Assembly: GCF_036924645.1 (NCBI RefSeq)
Contig: NZ_JAZHRX010000001.1
Coordinates: 5,235,501 to 5,299,500, forward strand
Length of the DNA stretch: 64,000 nt
Direction: 5' to 3'
Source of the DNA: Bradyrhizobium sp. AZCC 2176
GTDB lineage: Bacteria; Pseudomonadota; Alphaproteobacteria; Rhizobiales; Xanthobacteraceae
Shown: positions 61,795-64,000 of the stretch, one piece after another
Layout: each line of letters starts with the position of its first letter
How positions within the stretch are numbered: position 1 is the first letter of the stretch
Program-made: the position numbers and the translations under genes
The notes under the pieces: generated by a model
Told to the model about the DNA's origin: nothing
Databases searched by the model: none
The model's input: the letters and a program-made list of their open reading frames with translations, nothing else

Positions 61795-62883
61795 ATGAAA
61801 AGAAGAGATTTTCTTAAAGTAACCGGCATTGGCGCGGCCGGCGCTGCAACGCTGGCGGCTCCCGCCATCGCGCAATCGATGCCTGAGCTCAAATGGCGTT
61901 TGGCGGCGAGCTGGCCAAAATCACTCGACACGCTGTGGGGCGGCGTCGAACACATGGTCAAGCTCGTTGCCGAAGCCACCGACAACAAGTTTCAAGTCCA
62001 GGCTTTTGCCGGCGGCGAAATCGTCCCGGGGCTGCAGGTCCTTGATGCCGTACAGAACGGCACCGTCGAGATGGGACATACGGCCTCGTACTATTACTTC
62101 GGCAAGGATCCGACATTTGCGTTCGGCACGGCGGTGCCGTTCGGACCCAACCAGCGCATCAACCAGGCCTGGTACATGCTGGGCGGCGGCAGAGATCTGC
62201 TCAACCAGTTCTACAAGAGCTACAACGTCACGTCATTTTTGGCTGGCAACACCGGCTGCCAGATGGGCGGCTGGTTCCGCAAGGAGATCAACACGGTCGA
62301 CGATCTGAAGGGGCTCAAAATGCGCATCGGCGGCTTTGCCGGGCGCGTGATGCAGAGATTGGGCGTCGTGCCGCAGCAGCTTGCCGGTGGCGACATCTAT
62401 CCCGCGCTGGAAAAAGGCACGATCGACGCTGCAGAATGGGTCGGGCCCTATGACGACGAGAAGCTCGGCTTCTACAAGGTCGCGCCGCATTATTACTATC
62501 CCGGCTGGTGGGAAGGCGGCCCAATGCTGCTCGGCCTCGTCAACCTCGACAAATGGAACGCGCTGCCGAAATACTATCAAAGCGTCATCGAGCAGGCGGG
62601 GCAGGCCGCCAATAGCTGGATGATGGCCAAATACGATCAGGGCAACCCGCCGGCGATGAAAAAATTGCTCGCTGGCGGTACCAAGCTCCATGCTTTTTCG
62701 CCGGCGATCATGCAGGCCAGCCTCAAGGCGACAAAGGAATTGTATGCCGAAACGTCGGCGACCAACCCGAACTTCAAGAAGGTGCTGGAGTCGATGAACG
62801 CGTTCACGGCCAATGGATACCAGTGGTTCCAGGTCGCGGAGCTCGGTTACGACAGCTTCATGGCGCGCAACCCGCAGGGCTGA
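61795..62883 (+). CDS. Tat-exported TRAP-type substrate-binding protein (second solitary DctP)
   Basis: The 362-residue protein has a Tat leader ([20 protein letters not shown]) and matches the protein at 55,209 along its length, including [31 protein letters not shown] and [20 protein letters not shown]. Differences cluster where the ligand pocket may be (for instance GGGRDLLNQFYKSYN against [15 protein letters not shown]). No permease genes are nearby. ATG at 61,786 would add three residues. It ends 33 bases before a terminator, and the group II intron lies directly after that. Confidence 0.9.
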   Translation: MKRRDFLKVTGIGAAGAATLAAPAIAQSMPELKWRLAASWPKSLDTLWGGVEHMVKLVAEATDNKFQVQAFAGGEIVPGLQVLDAVQNGTVEMGHTASYYYFGKDPTFAFGTAVPFGPNQRINQAWYMLGGGRDLLNQFYKSYNVTSFLAGNTGCQMGGWFRKEINTVDDLKGLKMRIGGFAGRVMQRLGVVPQQLAGGDIYPALEKGTIDAAEWVGPYDDEKLGFYKVAPHYYYPGWWEGGPMLLGLVNLDKWNALPKYYQSVIEQAGQAANSWMMAKYDQGNPPAMKKLLAGGTKLHAFSPAIMQASLKATKELYAETSATNPNFKKVLESMNAFTANGYQWFQVAELGYDSFMARNPQG

Positions 62884-62915
62884 TCGCCTCGCAAAAGCTC
62901 ACGCATCGACAAACG

Positions 62916-62946
62916 AAAACCCCGGAGCGAAAGCTTCGGGGTTTTT
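62916..62946 (+). terminator. Intrinsic terminator after the second solitary dctP
   Basis: AAAACCCCG (62,916-62,924) pairs with CGGGGTTTT (62,937-62,945) around an inner AGC/GCT stem, and the T run ends at 62,946. The group II intron begins five bases later. Confidence 0.85.
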
Positions 62947-62950
62947 AGTT

Positions 62951-64000
62951 GTGTGCCGAGTATGAACGACAGCTTGGAGGTGGAAGTCCTCTGTCTAGCC
63001 TGATGACGGCGAAGGACTAGCGAAGCGCAAGGGCGTCACCGCGAGGTGGGGTCTGAAGAAAGCGTGGAGCAAAGCCGCGGCCCGATGGACAAACACCGGA
63101 TAACGAGGCCTGCCCGGCCGGACGAGCGAGCAGCCAATCGCGAAGTCCATGGTCATCAAAGGTCGGGGTGGTAGATCCGGCGGGCGTGCGGTGAAGGCGG
63201 TCGGTCTTACCTCGGGAGGTCTGCGCTGCGTCCCAGCTTTGGGACTGAGGCCGCCGCAAGGCGGCCTGACCGCAGCGCAGAAGTCAGCAGAGGGCGTAGT
63301 AGGCGGCAGCGCGCCGCCGAAGGCCTGAACGGTGGAAGCGGTTAGTAGAGCGGCGATCTCGTGCGAGCCATGCGGCAGAAGAACCAGGTCGAGCTGAACT
63401 TGGGCACCGGAGCGGAGGGTGAAGCCCGAAGCGCCGCCGCCCGAGAGCCCGAAGCGCGCCCGGCGAGAGCCTGTCCCGAACGCCCGGCGGTTGCGGGACC
63501 GTCGATGGAAGACGTGGTTGAGCGTGAGAACCTGAAGAAAGCGTTGGCGCGAGTGAAGCGCAACAAAGGTACGGCAGGCATTGACGGTATGAATGTCGAT
63601 GACTTGTCGGCCTACCTGAAGGAGCACTGGCCTACGGTTCGGGTCCAGTTGCTTGAAGGCATCTACAAGCCGCAGCCGGTGTGGCGCGTCGAGATACCGA
63701 AGCCGTCGGGTGGCATGCGGCTGCTCGGCATTCCGACGGTGCTCGACCGCTTTATCCAGCAGGCGGTGATGCAGGTGCTGCAAGCCGACTGGGACGGAAC
63801 GTTCTCCGAGACGAGCTTCGGCTTCCGGCCGAAGCGCTCGGCGCATCAGGCGGTAGAGCGGGCGCAGACGTATATTGCGTCCGGACACGCCATCGTCGTG
63901 GACATCGACCTGGAGAAGTTCTTCGACCGGGTCAACCACGATATCCTGATGGGGCTTGTTGCCAAGCGGGTTGCCGACAAACGCATCCTGAAGCTGATCC
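62951..64000 (+). mobile_element. Group II intron, 5' part (cut by the window edge)
   Basis: The intron appears to begin with GTGTGCCGAG at 62,951, close to the GUGYG consensus. The next 420 bases are structured, non-coding domain I-III type RNA, and the maturase gene starts at 63,370. The 3' domains V and VI are outside the window. The left boundary is inferred from the 5' consensus and from the terminator that ends directly before it. Confidence 0.75.
63370..64000 (+). CDS. ltrA: Group II intron reverse transcriptase/maturase (5' part, runs off the right edge)
   Basis: The first 210 residues are present. After an Arg/Ala/Glu-rich start, the RT domain begins at VERENLKKALARVKRNKGTA with GIDGM. 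RT blocks follow: IPKPSGGMRLLGIPTVLDRF (RT2), FSETSFGFRPKRSAHQAVER (RT3) and IVVDIDLEKFFDRVNHDILM (RT4 with the first catalytic Asp). The YADD box and the maturase domain lie beyond base 64,000. The protein helps the intron splice and move. The start at 63,370 is the first ATG in frame; a start at 63,505 (MEDVVEREN) is also possible. Confidence 0.88.
   Translation, partial: MRQKNQVELNLGTGAEGEARSAAAREPEARPARACPERPAVAGPSMEDVVERENLKKALARVKRNKGTAGIDGMNVDDLSAYLKEHWPTVRVQLLEGIYKPQPVWRVEIPKPSGGMRLLGIPTVLDRFIQQAVMQVLQADWDGTFSETSFGFRPKRSAHQAVERAQTYIASGHAIVVDIDLEKFFDRVNHDILMGLVAKRVADKRILKLI

Noticed and set aside
62995..63939. Minus-strand frame of 314 residues across the intron
   Set aside because: The opposite strand encodes a clear maturase and intron RNA; this frame has no domain.

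Overview
The window looks like chromosome from a soil alphaproteobacterium of the Bradyrhizobium/Rhodopseudomonas type. The evidence is high GC coding with RGGAGG-type ribosome sites, several DctP-type TRAP binding proteins, a gamma-resorcylate cluster, an isoquinoline-oxidoreductase-type molybdoenzyme pair, a PdhS/DivJ-like histidine kinase, and intergenic debris resembling repeats known from Bradyrhizobium. Assignment is by protein resemblance only. No rRNA gene, complete tRNA or CRISPR array was found.

Layout. 1-5 kb: a gene end, a small membrane ORF, a truncated OpgC gene, and a DctPQM TRAP operon (minus). 5-8.4 kb: a membrane-embedded spermidine-synthase-like protein and an integrase remnant. 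8.6-16 kb: a periplasmic oxidation block with a cytochrome c carrying a molybdopterin-type domain, a 2Fe-2S/molybdenum hydroxylase pair, a PQQ alcohol dehydrogenase with a lanthanide-type Asp pair, a Rieske protein and two small secreted proteins. 16-20 kb: a C13 (legumain-like) peptidase, a Mth938-like protein, an AmmeMemoRadiSam radical-SAM enzyme, a 58-residue acidic protein and a decayed hemA. 20-33 kb: the most unusual part, an alternative cbb3-type oxidase locus (SCO1, a cupredoxin-like protein, a phosphoesterase, a SoxA/TsdA-like cytochrome, CcoN, a three-heme CcoO, four tiny membrane proteins, a SafE-like protein and a CcoI-like copper ATPase) followed by FccAB and SoxYZ. 33-39 kb: GroEL with a His-rich tail, OxyR, decayed DNA, DusA and an exported beta-carbonic anhydrase.

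39-46 kb is a gamma-resorcylate/resorcinol catabolic cluster (maleylacetate reductase, AAHS transporter, decarboxylase, two-component hydroxylase, divergent MarR regulator); the ring-cleaving hydroxyquinol dioxygenase is not in it. 46-50 kb holds small membrane proteins, an IS1182-type element with a frameshifted transposase, and a hydrolase. 50-55 kb is housekeeping: aspartic protease, DUF1289 protein, histidine kinase, 3-hydroxyisobutyrate-type dehydrogenase, VOC protein and Mrp ATPase. 55-63 kb has two closely related solitary TRAP binding proteins bracketing a four-gene exopolysaccharide operon: an NfrB-like processive glycosyltransferase, UDP-GlcNAc 2-epimerase, an HlyD-type protein and a small frameshifted membrane gene. 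From about 62,951 to the edge lies the 5' part of a group II intron sitting directly behind a transcription terminator.

How the genes may work together (inference): sulfide oxidised by FccAB and sulfur carried on SoxYZ could feed electrons through c-type cytochromes and the cupredoxin-like protein to the unusual cbb3 oxidase, whose copper would come from the P-type ATPase and SCO1. The molybdenum and PQQ enzymes upstream would oxidise alcohols and aldehydes in the periplasm using the nearby cytochrome. Several broken genes (opgC, integrase, hemA, SPFH protein, transposase) mark the seams between these modules.
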